64,000 bases of DNA from Polynucleobacter sp. MWH-UH23A (GCF_040409805.1 NZ_CP099572.1:310001-374000), one strand, 5' to 3'. Positions 50,113 through 58,499 are shown, numbered from the stretch's first letter. The notes: generated by a model from the letters alone, not told the origin. Made by a program: numbers and translations.

Positions 50113-50691
50113 ATGGCTGATTTATCAGTAGATCAAATTAAAGAAATTCGTTCTAATGTATTAGGCGCCGCAGCAAAAATTCCAGGGGCTTTGATTGGTA
50201 TTGGCATCTTATTCATCATTCTTGGAATGATTGGCGTGGCAGGCCAAGTTTTATTCTCACTGGTATCAGTTAACGTCTTAGGCATCTTCCTTTTTGCAGG
50301 TGGCGTTCTACAGGCAATTCATGCTTTCAAATCAGCGGGCTGGAAAAGTGTCACTATTCAGCTCATCTTTGCTATTTTGTATATTGGCGCAGCGATCTAT
50401 GTTTGGGTATTTCCGATTCCTGCTTTAGAGGCGATTACTTTATGGCTCGCAGCGATCTTTTTCGTCACTGGTTTCTTGCGTCTCATTGCGGCGCTTCAGC
50501 ACCGTCATTTTGCTGAGTGGTTCTGGCTTGCACTATCAGCAGCGATTTCTATTTTGATGGGTGTACTCATCATGAATAATTTCCCATCTTCTAGCTTGTG
50601 GCTACCAGGATTATTAATTGCGATTGAGTTATTGCTACAAGGCTGGTCTTTATTGTTCATCGGATTTGCTGCTACGTCACTGACGAAGTAA
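50113..50691 (+). CDS. HdeD-like DUF308 membrane protein
   Basis: A 192-residue inner-membrane protein with six hydrophobic segments, in the pattern of HdeD/DUF308 duplicated three-helix units: IGIGILFIILGMIGVAGQ, VNVLGIFLFAGGVLQ, LIFAILYIGAAIYVWVF, then ITLWLAAIFFVTGFLRL, FWLALSAAISILMGV and LLIAIELLLQGWSLL. E. coli HdeD is linked to acid resistance at high density, but the biochemical role is unknown. AGAAAG lies 6 bases before the ATG. Its product is very hydrophobic with short loops. Confidence 0.82.
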   Translation: MADLSVDQIKEIRSNVLGAAAKIPGALIGIGILFIILGMIGVAGQVLFSLVSVNVLGIFLFAGGVLQAIHAFKSAGWKSVTIQLIFAILYIGAAIYVWVFPIPALEAITLWLAAIFFVTGFLRLIAALQHRHFAEWFWLALSAAISILMGVLIMNNFPSSSLWLPGLLIAIELLLQGWSLLFIGFAATSLTK

Positions 50692-50762
50692 AGCGAACCA
50701 AAATCAGCAAACAGAAATAAGAATTCAGAATTCCAAATCAATGGGCATAAAGAGTGATAGTC

Positions 50763-50948
50763 ATGGCAATGAAAAAAACGGATCTGTATAAAAACTTAGC
50801 CTTGACTACTGCTCAACGTATGAAGAATGCGGCTAAGACTCCCAAGCCGGGGGCTGCAGAGGCACATGCAAAGTCTAAGAAAGAGTTAGCGGAGGTAAAC
50901 TCCTTGTTAGCCTCTTTGATGGGCAAGAGCAAGCCAAAGAAAAAATAG
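50763..50948 (+). CDS. Small basic protein, unknown function
   Basis: A 61-residue protein rich in Lys and Ala, starting at ATG 50763; a GTG three codons upstream is also in frame, but AAAGAG ahead favours the ATG. The central part is helical and basic (TTAQRMKNAAKTPKPG) and the end KSKPKKK is unstructured. It might bind nucleic acid, but no family was recognised. It lies between the HdeD-like gene and a TonB receptor, with short gaps on both sides, and could be a short stand-alone gene. Confidence 0.5.
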   Translation: MAMKKTDLYKNLALTTAQRMKNAAKTPKPGAAEAHAKSKKELAEVNSLLASLMGKSKPKKK

Positions 50949-50981
50949 CTCTTCTTTACAGGTAATCAAGATTCAAGCAGC

Positions 50982-53201
50982 ATGTCATTGAAGGTTCTTC
51001 AGGGTCGGCAATTATTTCATCAGCGAGTTCGATGGAATCTAGGGGCAATATCTTTCCTAATGCCATTTCTATTGCTTTTGCAAACGAATCATTCTTGGTC
51101 GCAAATTGCACCACCACCTAATTACGATCAAAAGCTCAATGACATGGTGGTGAATGCCACTCGTTCGGGGACGCCATTAGATGAAATGTCTCTTAATACG
51201 ACGATTCTGACGAAGGAGGTTTTAGAGTCTTCTCCCGATCAGACCATTGATCAAGTGCTCAAAAATGTACCAGGCGTATTTCTGAATGATGTACCTTACT
51301 ACCAAAAAGATCCGACAGGGCAGAGTATTAACGTTCGCGGCTTAGGTTATGGCCGCACATTGGTATTAATTGACGGACTGCCAGCCAATGATGCGTTTTA
51401 TGGAACTGTGCAGTGGAACTTAGTGCCCATGTCCTCGATTGAGTCGGTAGAGTTTGTGCGTGGAGGGGTCTCTAGTCTTTACGGTAACTATGGCATGGGT
51501 GGGGTGATTAATATCAATGCGAAGACCCCTAAAAATAGTTCACAAGATGTTTCTGCCAGCTATGGATCTTTTGCGACAGGTAATGTGGCAGCCTCCAAAG
51601 ATCTTATCGTCTCTGATGCAATGCAAATGCGGATCTCCGCTGACTATTTTTCGAGTGAAGGATTCCAGAATTACGCCACGATCTATCCCGGCTCGCCAAG
51701 TAATCTCAAAAATGGCATGGGAACTGATGCGGTAAAGAATTCGAATGTGCGTTTGCAAAACTACTTTAAGCCTAGCGCTGACACTAATGCATTCTTAAGG
51801 CTGGGCTACAGCACGATGGCAGATTTGAGTAATAACTATGCCATTGCACCTAACCTCATTCAGATGGCAGATGTTGCAGGGGGCTCTACAACAAACTTGG
51901 ATATTAATAAAAAAGTTCAAGTAAATGTGTATTACCAAAATACGAACTTTTACAAACAGACTGCCAACAATCTCACATCAGCCCCTTATAAGCCCTATAT
52001 CAACGCCAACTACATCGATCCCTATTCGACCCTAGGGGCTTCTGCTCAATATACGCATGATCTGAAAGCGGCTGGCATTGATCAATATATCTTGGGTATT
52101 GATGCAAGAAATATTTCCGCATCGAACTTAACGAATAATCTATCGTCGGGCGGGGCAATTAATTCAGTGAACTACGCTCAGGGTCAGCAAAATTTTTACG
52201 GCCTTCTTGGACAAATTAAATCCCGCGCAAGTGTGATTCCTCTTGAAGCTACTCTAGGAGCGCGAGTCGATGTATGGAATAGCCAGACTCCCACCTTATA
52301 TAACGCTGGTAGTAATGGATCAAACCCGCTATATCAGTCCATTCCCAACCAAAGCAAAACACAGCTGAGTCCCACATTAGGCCTTTTATATAAACTGAAT
52401 GACGGTTGGGATTTAAGAAGTGCCGCCTATCAAGCCTTTCATGCGCCGAGCATGAATAACACTTTGCGCAGTTATGGAAATTCCACCACGGGGTACACCA
52501 TCGCAAACCCCAATCTCACGCCTGAGACTATGACGGGTTATGAAGTCGGAACGGACTATCGATGGAAGAGTGGCTTTGCTCAGTTAACTGCTTTCAATAA
52601 TTACATTCAAAATGCCATTACTAGTTACAAGATTACCAGTGCTAATTCAGCATTTGCATATAGCTTGTGTAGTGCGAGTGGGATTCCTGTTTACCCCCAA
52701 TCTGGCGGTTGTTCTACTTCTGGTGCTTACACAAATGTCAATTACTATACCAATCAGCAAAATCTCTTAAGTCGAGGTATTGAGTTTCAATATCACCAAG
52801 ATGTCAATTCGCAATGGGCTTTGGATGGAGGGTATAGCTATACCAATACGATCTTGACTTGGAGTGCCACAACGGATCCTATTAATACTCAAGTCGGTGG
52901 TGTTCCTAGAAATATGGCTAACGCAGGCATTACTTACTATCCCGTTCCTCAAGCTAGCCTGACAACGACCGTTCGCTATGTAGGTAATTCTTGGATGGCA
53001 ACAGGTTCTCTGCCAGTTCCCGCCTATGCTGTAGTAGGCCTTAAGGCAAACTACCAACTGACCCCACAGGCATCTGTGTTCGCCTCAGTGGTGAACTTAT
53101 TTAATCGCCAATATGTCACTTTTAATATCGCCTCTCAAGCAACTGCTTACCAAGCTGGTATGCCACAAGCGATCACAGTTGGCGCACGCCTTAACTTTTA
53201 G
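50982..53201 (+). CDS. TonB-dependent outer-membrane receptor
   Basis: A 739-residue TonB-dependent receptor. A signal segment FLMPFLLLLQTNHSWSQ ends near residue 41. The plug domain spans ~50-180 with DQVLKNVPGVFL, INVRGLGYGRTLVLIDGLP and VEFVRGGVSSLYGNYGMGG. The remaining ~550 residues form the beta-barrel, rich in Tyr/Asn/Ser, ending in the usual aromatic residue (ARLNF). It would import a scarce ligand. The next genes are a PQQ-type sugar dehydrogenase and a cytochrome c, so PQQ itself, as for E. coli PqqU/YncD, is a candidate ligand; iron chelates or cobalamin are alternatives. Confidence 0.9.
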   Translation: MSLKVLQGRQLFHQRVRWNLGAISFLMPFLLLLQTNHSWSQIAPPPNYDQKLNDMVVNATRSGTPLDEMSLNTTILTKEVLESSPDQTIDQVLKNVPGVFLNDVPYYQKDPTGQSINVRGLGYGRTLVLIDGLPANDAFYGTVQWNLVPMSSIESVEFVRGGVSSLYGNYGMGGVININAKTPKNSSQDVSASYGSFATGNVAASKDLIVSDAMQMRISADYFSSEGFQNYATIYPGSPSNLKNGMGTDAVKNSNVRLQNYFKPSADTNAFLRLGYSTMADLSNNYAIAPNLIQMADVAGGSTTNLDINKKVQVNVYYQNTNFYKQTANNLTSAPYKPYINANYIDPYSTLGASAQYTHDLKAAGIDQYILGIDARNISASNLTNNLSSGGAINSVNYAQGQQNFYGLLGQIKSRASVIPLEATLGARVDVWNSQTPTLYNAGSNGSNPLYQSIPNQSKTQLSPTLGLLYKLNDGWDLRSAAYQAFHAPSMNNTLRSYGNSTTGYTIANPNLTPETMTGYEVGTDYRWKSGFAQLTAFNNYIQNAITSYKITSANSAFAYSLCSASGIPVYPQSGGCSTSGAYTNVNYYTNQQNLLSRGIEFQYHQDVNSQWALDGGYSYTNTILTWSATTDPINTQVGGVPRNMANAGITYYPVPQASLTTTVRYVGNSWMATGSLPVPAYAVVGLKANYQLTPQASVFASVVNLFNRQYVTFNIASQATAYQAGMPQAITVGARLNF

Positions 53202-53313
53202 AGATCCTTAATATAGGGTATTTCCCTAAAAATTTCGGATGGGAGTGAAAACAATGCTTAAATAGACCCCAAAGTCTAAATAAATAAATATAAAAAATAT
53301 GGGAGAAACTGAA

Positions 53314-54576
53314 ATGACACAACATCGTGAGCCTATGCGCCATCGACTTGCACCATTTGCTTTGGCCTTATTAGCATCCTCAGTCATCGGATTGCAAGGC
53401 TGCTCAACAAACACCATTAGTAATGCTTCTGCACCTGCTGCACCAGCACCTGCTTGGAAGCAAGGCATGGGCGCAGATATGTCTAGTTCTAAATTGGCTC
53501 CATTGGCTGGCAAGATGACGACTACCCCGGCCAATGAGATTCCTCTCAATACTTTAAAGATGCCTCCGGGCTTTAAGATTGAAGTCTATGCAACTGGCAT
53601 TCCTGGCGCCCGCGAAATGGCGATGGGTGATAACGGAAAAATTTACATCGGTACGCGGGCAATTGGTCGGGTATATGAGGTAAGCAATAACGGCAAAGAG
53701 CGCACTAGCCGTGTCGTCGTGGATAAATTAGTGCAACCTTCGGGCGTGGCTTACAAAAATGGTTCGCTGTATGTAATGGCAATCGATAAAGTGTTGCGCT
53801 ATGACGGAATTGCTAAGAACCCCAATGTGGCGCCAGTAGACCTGACTGCCAAGTTCAATTTGCCGCCTGAGCAACACCACAACTGGAAGTATTTGGGCTT
53901 TGGTCCAGATGGTAAGTTATACGTACCATTTGGAGCACCTTGCAATATTTGCGAATTACCAACTCCAGAGTATGCGCAGATTCGTCGGTATAACCCAGAT
54001 GGATCGGGTATGGAGGTCATTGCGACTGGTGTACGCAACACACAAGGTTTTGACTGGCATCCTGTAACCAAGCAACTTTGGTTTACCAATCACGGTCGCG
54101 ACTGGATGGGTGACGATAAACCAAACGACACTCTCAATATTCTGACTAAGAATGGAGAGAACTTTGGCTTCCCATATTGTCATGAAGGCAATATGCCAGA
54201 TGACAAAGTCATCAAGCCAAACGCATGCGAAGGCGTGACCAAACCAGTTGCATTATTGGGTGCTCACGCGGCAGCAATGGGGATCAAGTTCTACACGGGC
54301 AATATGTTCCCTGCCGAGTATAAGAACGTAGCTTTTATCGCGCGTAAGGGCTCATGGAATCGCAACACGAAGTCAGGCTATGACGTAGTCACTGTAAAAG
54401 CGGACGCGGATGGTAAAAACGCCAAGATCACTCCTTTTATTACAGGCTTTATGAATCCTGCTGATCAGTCGTTCTGGGGCCGTCCAACATTCTTCATGCA
54501 AATGCCTGATGGTTCTATGCTTTTGACAGACGAACAAATGGGCGCTATTTACAGAATTACTTATAGTAAGAAGTAA
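53314..54576 (+). CDS. PQQ-dependent sugar (sorbosone-type) dehydrogenase lipoprotein
   Basis: A protein of 420 residues from ATG 53314; GGGAGA at 53301-53306 serves this ATG, and the upstream in-frame ATG overlaps that site. A lipoprotein signal ends with IGLQGC. The mature part is the GSDH six-bladed propeller: NTQGFDWHP near 245, LWFTNHGRDWMGDD near 258, GFPYCHEGNMP near 290 and HAAAMGIKFYTG near 323, together with the FIARKGSWNR strand. Such periplasmic enzymes oxidise aldoses or sorbosone with PQQ and pass electrons to cytochromes. The next gene encodes a diheme cytochrome c, a fitting partner. Confidence 0.85.
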   Translation: MTQHREPMRHRLAPFALALLASSVIGLQGCSTNTISNASAPAAPAPAWKQGMGADMSSSKLAPLAGKMTTTPANEIPLNTLKMPPGFKIEVYATGIPGAREMAMGDNGKIYIGTRAIGRVYEVSNNGKERTSRVVVDKLVQPSGVAYKNGSLYVMAIDKVLRYDGIAKNPNVAPVDLTAKFNLPPEQHHNWKYLGFGPDGKLYVPFGAPCNICELPTPEYAQIRRYNPDGSGMEVIATGVRNTQGFDWHPVTKQLWFTNHGRDWMGDDKPNDTLNILTKNGENFGFPYCHEGNMPDDKVIKPNACEGVTKPVALLGAHAAAMGIKFYTGNMFPAEYKNVAFIARKGSWNRNTKSGYDVVTVKADADGKNAKITPFITGFMNPADQSFWGRPTFFMQMPDGSMLLTDEQMGAIYRITYSKK

Positions 54577-54614
54577 TGGTGAATTGCAAAAAGTAACATT
54601 GATTTTTAGTTTTT

Positions 54615-55193
54615 GTGAGACTGACTAAACTAGCGGCGCTTCTATTGGGAGGGTATCTCTTAATGGTTGCGCCGTGTTCTATTGCTCAAGATATATCTGC
54701 GAAGCTAGCAGTCTGCTCTGCTTGTCATGGTCCCGATGGTAATTCAGTGATGGAGGGCGTCCCCTCCCTGGCTGGTCAACCTAAGGTGTTTCTTGAAAAT
54801 AACCTGATCATGATTCGTGAGGGTATTCGGAATATTCCCGCAATGAAGGGGCAGCTTGATGGCTTAAGTGATAAGCAAATTATTGCGTTGGCTAAGTTTT
54901 ACTCATCTCAAACGCTCAAACCCATTCCAGGTAAGCGCGATGATGCGGTTTATGAAAGAGGGCAATTCCTATCAAAAGAAGCGCTCTGCGGAACATGCCA
55001 TCTGCCAGATTACAGTGGAAGAGATCAAATGCCCCGTCTTGCGGGACAGCGGGAAGACTATTTGCTGCATGCCATGCGTCAGTTTCGAAATAACCAAGCC
55101 ACTGGACGCGACACGATTATGGCCGCTTCTTTATACGGGATTAACGATGATGACCTAAAGGCAATTGCACATTATTTATCTCAATTAAAATAA
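54615..55193 (+). CDS. Diheme c-type cytochrome (c4-like)
   Basis: A 192-residue secreted cytochrome. After a signal peptide (LAALLLGGYLLMVAPCSIAQ) two C-x-x-C-H haem sites appear, CSACHGPDG near 35 and CGTCHLPDYSG near 125, each followed by its Met-containing region (VMEGVPSLAGQP; QMPRLAGQREDY). Two similar halves are typical of cytochrome c4. The start is GTG, with an unclear ribosome-binding site. It likely accepts electrons from the adjacent PQQ dehydrogenase and passes them towards a terminal oxidase. Confidence 0.88.
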   Translation: MRLTKLAALLLGGYLLMVAPCSIAQDISAKLAVCSACHGPDGNSVMEGVPSLAGQPKVFLENNLIMIREGIRNIPAMKGQLDGLSDKQIIALAKFYSSQTLKPIPGKRDDAVYERGQFLSKEALCGTCHLPDYSGRDQMPRLAGQREDYLLHAMRQFRNNQATGRDTIMAASLYGINDDDLKAIAHYLSQLK

Positions 55194-55244
55194 GGTCTTT
55201 ATCTTCTAGAGCATTCAATTGCTGCTCTACTAGTAAGCGTTCTA

Positions 55245-56354
55245 TTGGTTTTTATAAGCCCCCAATCATTGCAATCCAAAAACCATTTTCTTCTTATCGA
55301 TTTTTTAAAGACTTTTGCAGCCTTAACGATCATCCTTCACCATTTTTCTAGTTATGGACAGATTGCGGAGGATGCCAGATTACTCCTACCAGGTTTCATG
55401 ACTTGGTTGTTTGAATATGGTCGTTATGCCGTACAAATCTTCTTGGTGATGGGTGGCTACTTAGCCGCTCAATCATTGACTCGAGCTAGTAATCTAAAAA
55501 ACCCACAAACGGTATTAAAGACGATCTTCAATCGTTACCTCCGTTTATTTGCACCCTATGTGGTTGCGCTGATTGTGACGATTATCTGCGCATGGCTCGC
55601 CCGCTTTTGGGTTCAGGATGAGTTCGTGGGTGAATCTGAAACGATGGGGCAGTTTTTAGCCCATCTGTTTTTCTTGCAAGGAATATTGGGCTTAGATTCG
55701 ATTTCGGCTGGTGTTTGGTATGTAGCCATTGATTGGCAGTTGTATGCCATCTTAGCGATCATGTTGTCGATGTTTCCCGGGTTTCGTTCGCTGATGTGGA
55801 TCTTAGCGATGCTCTGCGTTTCATCTTTGCTATTTTTTAATCGCTCTGGTGCATATGAGAACTACTTCATTTACTTCATTGGGGCGTATGGTTTGGGTGT
55901 GCTAGCGCAGCTTTGCAAAAACTATCCTGATCCCTTGGTTAATCGTATTGCCAAGCTCTTCTTCATTGCAATTGGGATCATTATTGTGATATCGAGTTTT
56001 CATCAACTCTGGATACGTAATATTTTGGCTTATGCAGTAGCTATTGCTCTAGTTATCTGGGGTGATTGGGCATACAAAGACCATGACAAAAAACAAAGAC
56101 GAGGTCATGAAAGTAGAATCCACAAAATAGTCAACGCTATTCTTTGGGGAAGTAAGCGATCGTATTGCGCCTTCTTGATTCACTTCTCTTTTGTCTTGCT
56201 TGCGAACACGCTATATATAGCTTGGGGTATGAGCCATCGTCATGAAGGTGTAATGGCTATTGCATTAATGTTAGTGTCAATCGCGGCAAGTTGGGCTGCA
56301 GCAAACTTTCTTTATCGATGGGTTGAGGTGCCGTCTCGTAGCTTGAAGCTCTGA
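55245..56354 (+). CDS. Acyltransferase-3 family membrane protein
   Basis: A 369-residue membrane acyltransferase with about ten hydrophobic helices. The opening region FLLIDFLKTFAALTIILHHFSSYG carries the conserved His pair position, and GRYAVQIFLVMGGYLAAQSL near 62 is the second family motif. There is no SGNH domain. The only start codon in this frame after the preceding stop is TTG 55245. Such enzymes acylate sugars of exopolysaccharides, glucans or lipid A. Not obviously linked to the PQQ genes, though it follows in the same direction. Terminators lie just downstream. Confidence 0.78.
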   Translation: MVFISPQSLQSKNHFLLIDFLKTFAALTIILHHFSSYGQIAEDARLLLPGFMTWLFEYGRYAVQIFLVMGGYLAAQSLTRASNLKNPQTVLKTIFNRYLRLFAPYVVALIVTIICAWLARFWVQDEFVGESETMGQFLAHLFFLQGILGLDSISAGVWYVAIDWQLYAILAIMLSMFPGFRSLMWILAMLCVSSLLFFNRSGAYENYFIYFIGAYGLGVLAQLCKNYPDPLVNRIAKLFFIAIGIIIVISSFHQLWIRNILAYAVAIALVIWGDWAYKDHDKKQRRGHESRIHKIVNAILWGSKRSYCAFLIHFSFVLLANTLYIAWGMSHRHEGVMAIALMLVSIAASWAAANFLYRWVEVPSRSLKL

Positions 56355-56436
56355 AACCACTCAAAGACCTCCAAATTTTGTGAGTATTAATGTATGTAAA
56401 TTAGTTTTAAAGTAGAGGCACGACTCACCCAGTAAC

Positions 56437-56460
56437 CATTCATTTTTCTGAATGCTTTTT
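56437..56460 (+). terminator. Rho-independent terminator, first of two
   Basis: A six-base stem CATTCA/TGAATG with loop TTTTTC is followed by CTTTTT. It lies about 80 bp after the acyltransferase gene, and a second, stronger terminator follows within 10 bp. Confidence 0.6.
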
Positions 56461-56467
56461 GGGCAGC

Positions 56468-56497
56468 AAGCCACCTTCTGGTGGCTTTGTCTTTTTA
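56468..56497 (+). terminator. Rho-independent terminator, second of two
   Basis: An eight-base stem AAGCCACC/GGTGGCTT with a TTCT tetraloop is followed by a T-rich tail TTTGTCTTTTT-like run. It shields the toxin-antitoxin locus from read-through of the acyltransferase operon. Confidence 0.85.
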
Positions 56498-56568
56498 TTC
56501 GGGTAAATGATTAAAAAGCTAAAGAATTAAGTAATTTAAGCGGCAGGGCTTGATAGCAGCTTAATTAA

Positions 56569-56596
56569 ATACTTGTATTTATTGTGATACATGTAT
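56569..56596. promoter_or_regulatory. Paired operator sites upstream of the relB-like antitoxin
   Basis: ATACTTGTAT (56569-56578) and the perfect palindrome ATACATGTAT (56587-56596) differ at one base and start 18 bp apart, 38 bp before the antitoxin ATG. Such a pair fits binding of ribbon-helix-helix antitoxin dimers for autoregulation. Confidence 0.6.
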
Positions 56597-56633
56597 TACA
56601 TATGCCTATCAACATTAAATTACAGGTGAATTC

Positions 56634-56861
56634 ATGGCTGTCTCAATTCGATTAGATCCTAGTATTGAGCAAAGATTGGACCGTCTTGCCGCTCAAACAG
56701 GTCGAGCAAAGTCATACTATCTACGCGAACTCATTGAGCGCGGACTAGATGATCTTGAAGACTTCTATTTGGCAGATGCCACCATGGAGCAAGTGCGCAA
56801 AGGTCTTGAAAAAGTGCTTGATGCATCCCAGGTAAGGAAAAATCTTGGCTTAGATCATTAA
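56634..56861 (+). CDS. relB: RelB-like ribbon-helix-helix antitoxin
   Basis: A 75-residue antitoxin. The N-terminal ribbon-helix-helix reads MAVSIRLDPSIEQRLDRLAA, then a helix-turn-helix-like YYLRELIERGLDDL. The C-terminal tail (LEKVLDASQVRKNLGLDH) would wrap the RelE-like toxin. The gene follows a pair of near-identical palindromic sites. Its last 17 bases overlap the 5' end of the toxin reading frame. Nothing in it looks damaged. Confidence 0.82.
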   Translation: MAVSIRLDPSIEQRLDRLAAQTGRAKSYYLRELIERGLDDLEDFYLADATMEQVRKGLEKVLDASQVRKNLGLDH

Positions 56862-57114
56862 GTACACCGAGTCTACGAGCACACAATTAAACAAATTAGA
56901 TAGGCAAATTGCATTGCGAGTGCTTGATTTTATGGATGAGCGAATTGCAGTCTCTTCAGATCCATATGCTTTAGGTAAAAATTCAAAAGGGCCAAAACTG
57001 TGTCAATACTGGCGTTATCGCGTTGGAGATGTGCGTATTATTTGTGATATCTTGGATGCGCAGGTCACAGTATTGGTAATCGAAATTGGGAATCGTCGTG
57101 AGGTCTACAGATGA
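56845..57114 (+). pseudogene. RelE-like toxin interrupted by an amber codon at codon 3
   Basis: The reading frame from TTG 56845 begins M-A-stop(TAG)-I-I-K-Y-T-E-S. RelE toxins commonly begin MAWxIxYTES, so TGG appears to have become TAG at 56851-56853. The start has AAGGAA at 56834-56839 ahead of it. The same base is silent in the overlapping antitoxin, where the Leu codon TTG becomes TTA. Past the stop the frame is intact for 86 codons and ends with the active-site strand: YWRYRVGDVRIICDI near 60 and IEIGNRREVYR at the C terminus. Restart at TTG 56914 would lose 20 residues; otherwise the toxin is probably dead. Confidence 0.7.
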
Positions 57115-57171
57115 TGGTGTCGCCGAGATCATAAGACTTTGATTCATCTTTATTGAGATCATGGGCTAGAC

Positions 57172-57696
57172 CTAGATGCCCATTTCCTTTAAGACTCGAA
57201 AGATTTCTCGATAAGCCTTGGGCGGCTTATTATGTTCTTTCTCTTTACGAGCATTCCGAATAAGTGTGCGCATATTCTGAATATCCATATCCGGATATTG
57301 CTCAATCATTTTGGTAAATGTCTCATCATTAGCAATGAGACGATCGCGATAGCTCTCGAGAAAATGGAGTTTGGCTGTCTCCGCTTTACTAACGCCCTGA
57401 ATCGCATCTAGTCGCTTTTGGATTGCTTCAAGTTCTTCATCATCCAATGCACGCATCAGCTTGCCCAGGTATTGCTTATGACGGCGAATCGCTTCAAAAC
57501 TTTTAATTCTGCTTGTTTCTGCTACAGCGTTTTTGATGGTCTCATCTAAAGGAATAGTTTTTAGTGCATCACTGCTTAAAGCCGCCAAAACCTCAGCCAA
57601 CTTCTGACGCTCCGTCATTTGACGCTTTAGCTCAGACTTGCTTGGCCCCTCGTCCTCTAGAACTTTGGGGGTACGGTTTTTTTCATTTAGATGCAT
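57172..57696 (-). CDS. darP: Ribosome-associated factor YjgA/DarP
   Basis: A 174-residue basic, helical protein of the YjgA (DUF615) family. The family opening SKSELKRQMTERQKLAEVL is followed by LSSDALKTIPLDETIKNAV, RRHKQYLGKLMRALDD and RLIANDETFTKMIEQYPDM. In E. coli DarP binds the 50S precursor and helps its late maturation. The acidic C-terminal tail ends REIFRVLKEMGI, as usual. It is transcribed on the minus strand, away from the toxin locus, from a start with no close upstream partner. Confidence 0.9.
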   Translation of the reverse strand: MHLNEKNRTPKVLEDEGPSKSELKRQMTERQKLAEVLAALSSDALKTIPLDETIKNAVAETSRIKSFEAIRRHKQYLGKLMRALDDEELEAIQKRLDAIQGVSKAETAKLHFLESYRDRLIANDETFTKMIEQYPDMDIQNMRTLIRNARKEKEHNKPPKAYREIFRVLKEMGI

Positions 57697-57727
57697 GCTT
57701 TCATTTTAGACGGCTATTGGCCGCCAG

Positions 57728-58057
57728 TTACTCTTTACTAATTTTTAATTTGAATAATTTGAGTTCCGCACTTGAGAAGAGCTGACTTCTGCCGATTGTG
57801 TTTGATGGCTTTAATCTTCCGGATTGTACGTATCTTCGCAATGTGGGAATTGAAATCTCTAAATATTCTGCAGCTTCTTCTGCCGAAAAAGCTGCAGTCT
57901 TGAGATGGCCAAAGACTTGGTCGTGAGTGTAATCAGTCTCTTTGAATGCGTTTATAGCAACTAGGGAGAAAAATTTAATTCGTTCTTTTGCTGACATTTT
58001 TTGTACTTGAGCAAAAAGATCTTCAGCAGTTATTGATTGGGTCATATTTGGGTTCAC
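57728..58057 (-). CDS. HTH (excisionase/MerR-like) putative antitoxin
   Basis: A 109-residue protein, starting at GTG 58057 or ATG 58045. The C-terminal half is a winged helix-turn-helix of the excisionase type: AFSAEEAAEYLEISIPTLRRYVQSGRL, then NTIGRSQLFSSAEL. The N-terminal half is helical (TAEDLFAQVQKMSAKERIKF). It follows a RelE/ParE-type toxin gene by 26 bp on the same strand, the toxin-first order of HigBA-like systems. It likely neutralises that toxin and binds the palindrome upstream of the pair. Confidence 0.75.
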   Translation of the reverse strand: MNPNMTQSITAEDLFAQVQKMSAKERIKFFSLVAINAFKETDYTHDQVFGHLKTAAFSAEEAAEYLEISIPTLRRYVQSGRLKPSNTIGRSQLFSSAELKLFKLKISKE

Positions 58058-58083
58058 TTTTTTATTGAATAGGCCAAAAATAA

Positions 58084-58329
58084 TTATTTAAGTCGAATGG
58101 ATCTTTTAAGTTGCATGTAAAAGTTTTCATGGGGACCGATTTGACAAAATTCAAGCCAGGTTAATTTGTTTGCATTCGATGAGCGATCAAATTCGTAAGC
58201 CATTAAATACTCCTGATTGCTGAAGCGAAACTTATAAACAAAAAGGCCTTGTAGGTCACCCAATTTTTGTTTTCCAATCTCAGGGTTGTTGCAAACCTCA
58301 TTAATCCTATCCTCAATCGTTAATTGCAA
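58084..58329 (-). CDS. RelE/ParE-family toxin with uncertain start
   Basis: From TTG 58329 the product has 81 residues, containing NNPEIGKQKLGDLQGLFVYKF near 14-34 and CQIGPHENFYMQLKR near the C terminus, both typical of this toxin family. The frame stays open upstream to 58389 and encodes a family-like N terminus, (I)IEIYYKRAFAQFVKKASKP, but has no ATG, GTG or TTG there. The residue before GluIle is encoded by ATA, so an ATG-to-ATA start-codon change at 58384-58386 is possible. Without those ~20 residues the first strand and helix would be missing and the toxin may be inactive. Confidence 0.55.
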   Translation of the reverse strand: MQLTIEDRINEVCNNPEIGKQKLGDLQGLFVYKFRFSNQEYLMAYEFDRSSNANKLTWLEFCQIGPHENFYMQLKRSIRLK

Positions 58330-58385
58330 AGGTTTTGAAGCCTTTTTTACAAATTGAGCAAATGCGCGCTTATAGTAGATCTCTA

Positions 58386-58403
58386 TGATCTAATGTTAGA
58401 TCA
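58386..58403. promoter_or_regulatory. Palindromic operator upstream of the toxin-first TA pair
   Basis: TGATCTAA-TG-TTAGATCA is a perfect 8-bp inverted repeat with a 2-bp centre. On the minus strand it lies just after a promoter-like TTGGCA, 17 bp, TAGAAT, so it would straddle the transcription start and be a natural site for autorepression by the antitoxin. Confidence 0.65.
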
Positions 58404-58499
58404 AAAGTGATTCTATAACAAATCAACAAAAATGCCAAGCAATACCTGAGTTTTTGTATTGGTAAATAATAGGATGAACTAAGCTTTTGTACTCTCAAA

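Noticed and set aside
53214..53228. TAGGG/CCCTA hairpin after the TonB receptor as a terminator
   Set aside because: Only five base pairs and no T-run; too weak to call.
54868..55158. Second frame within the cytochrome gene
   Set aside because: The correct frame carries both haem motifs and a signal peptide; the other is a shadow.
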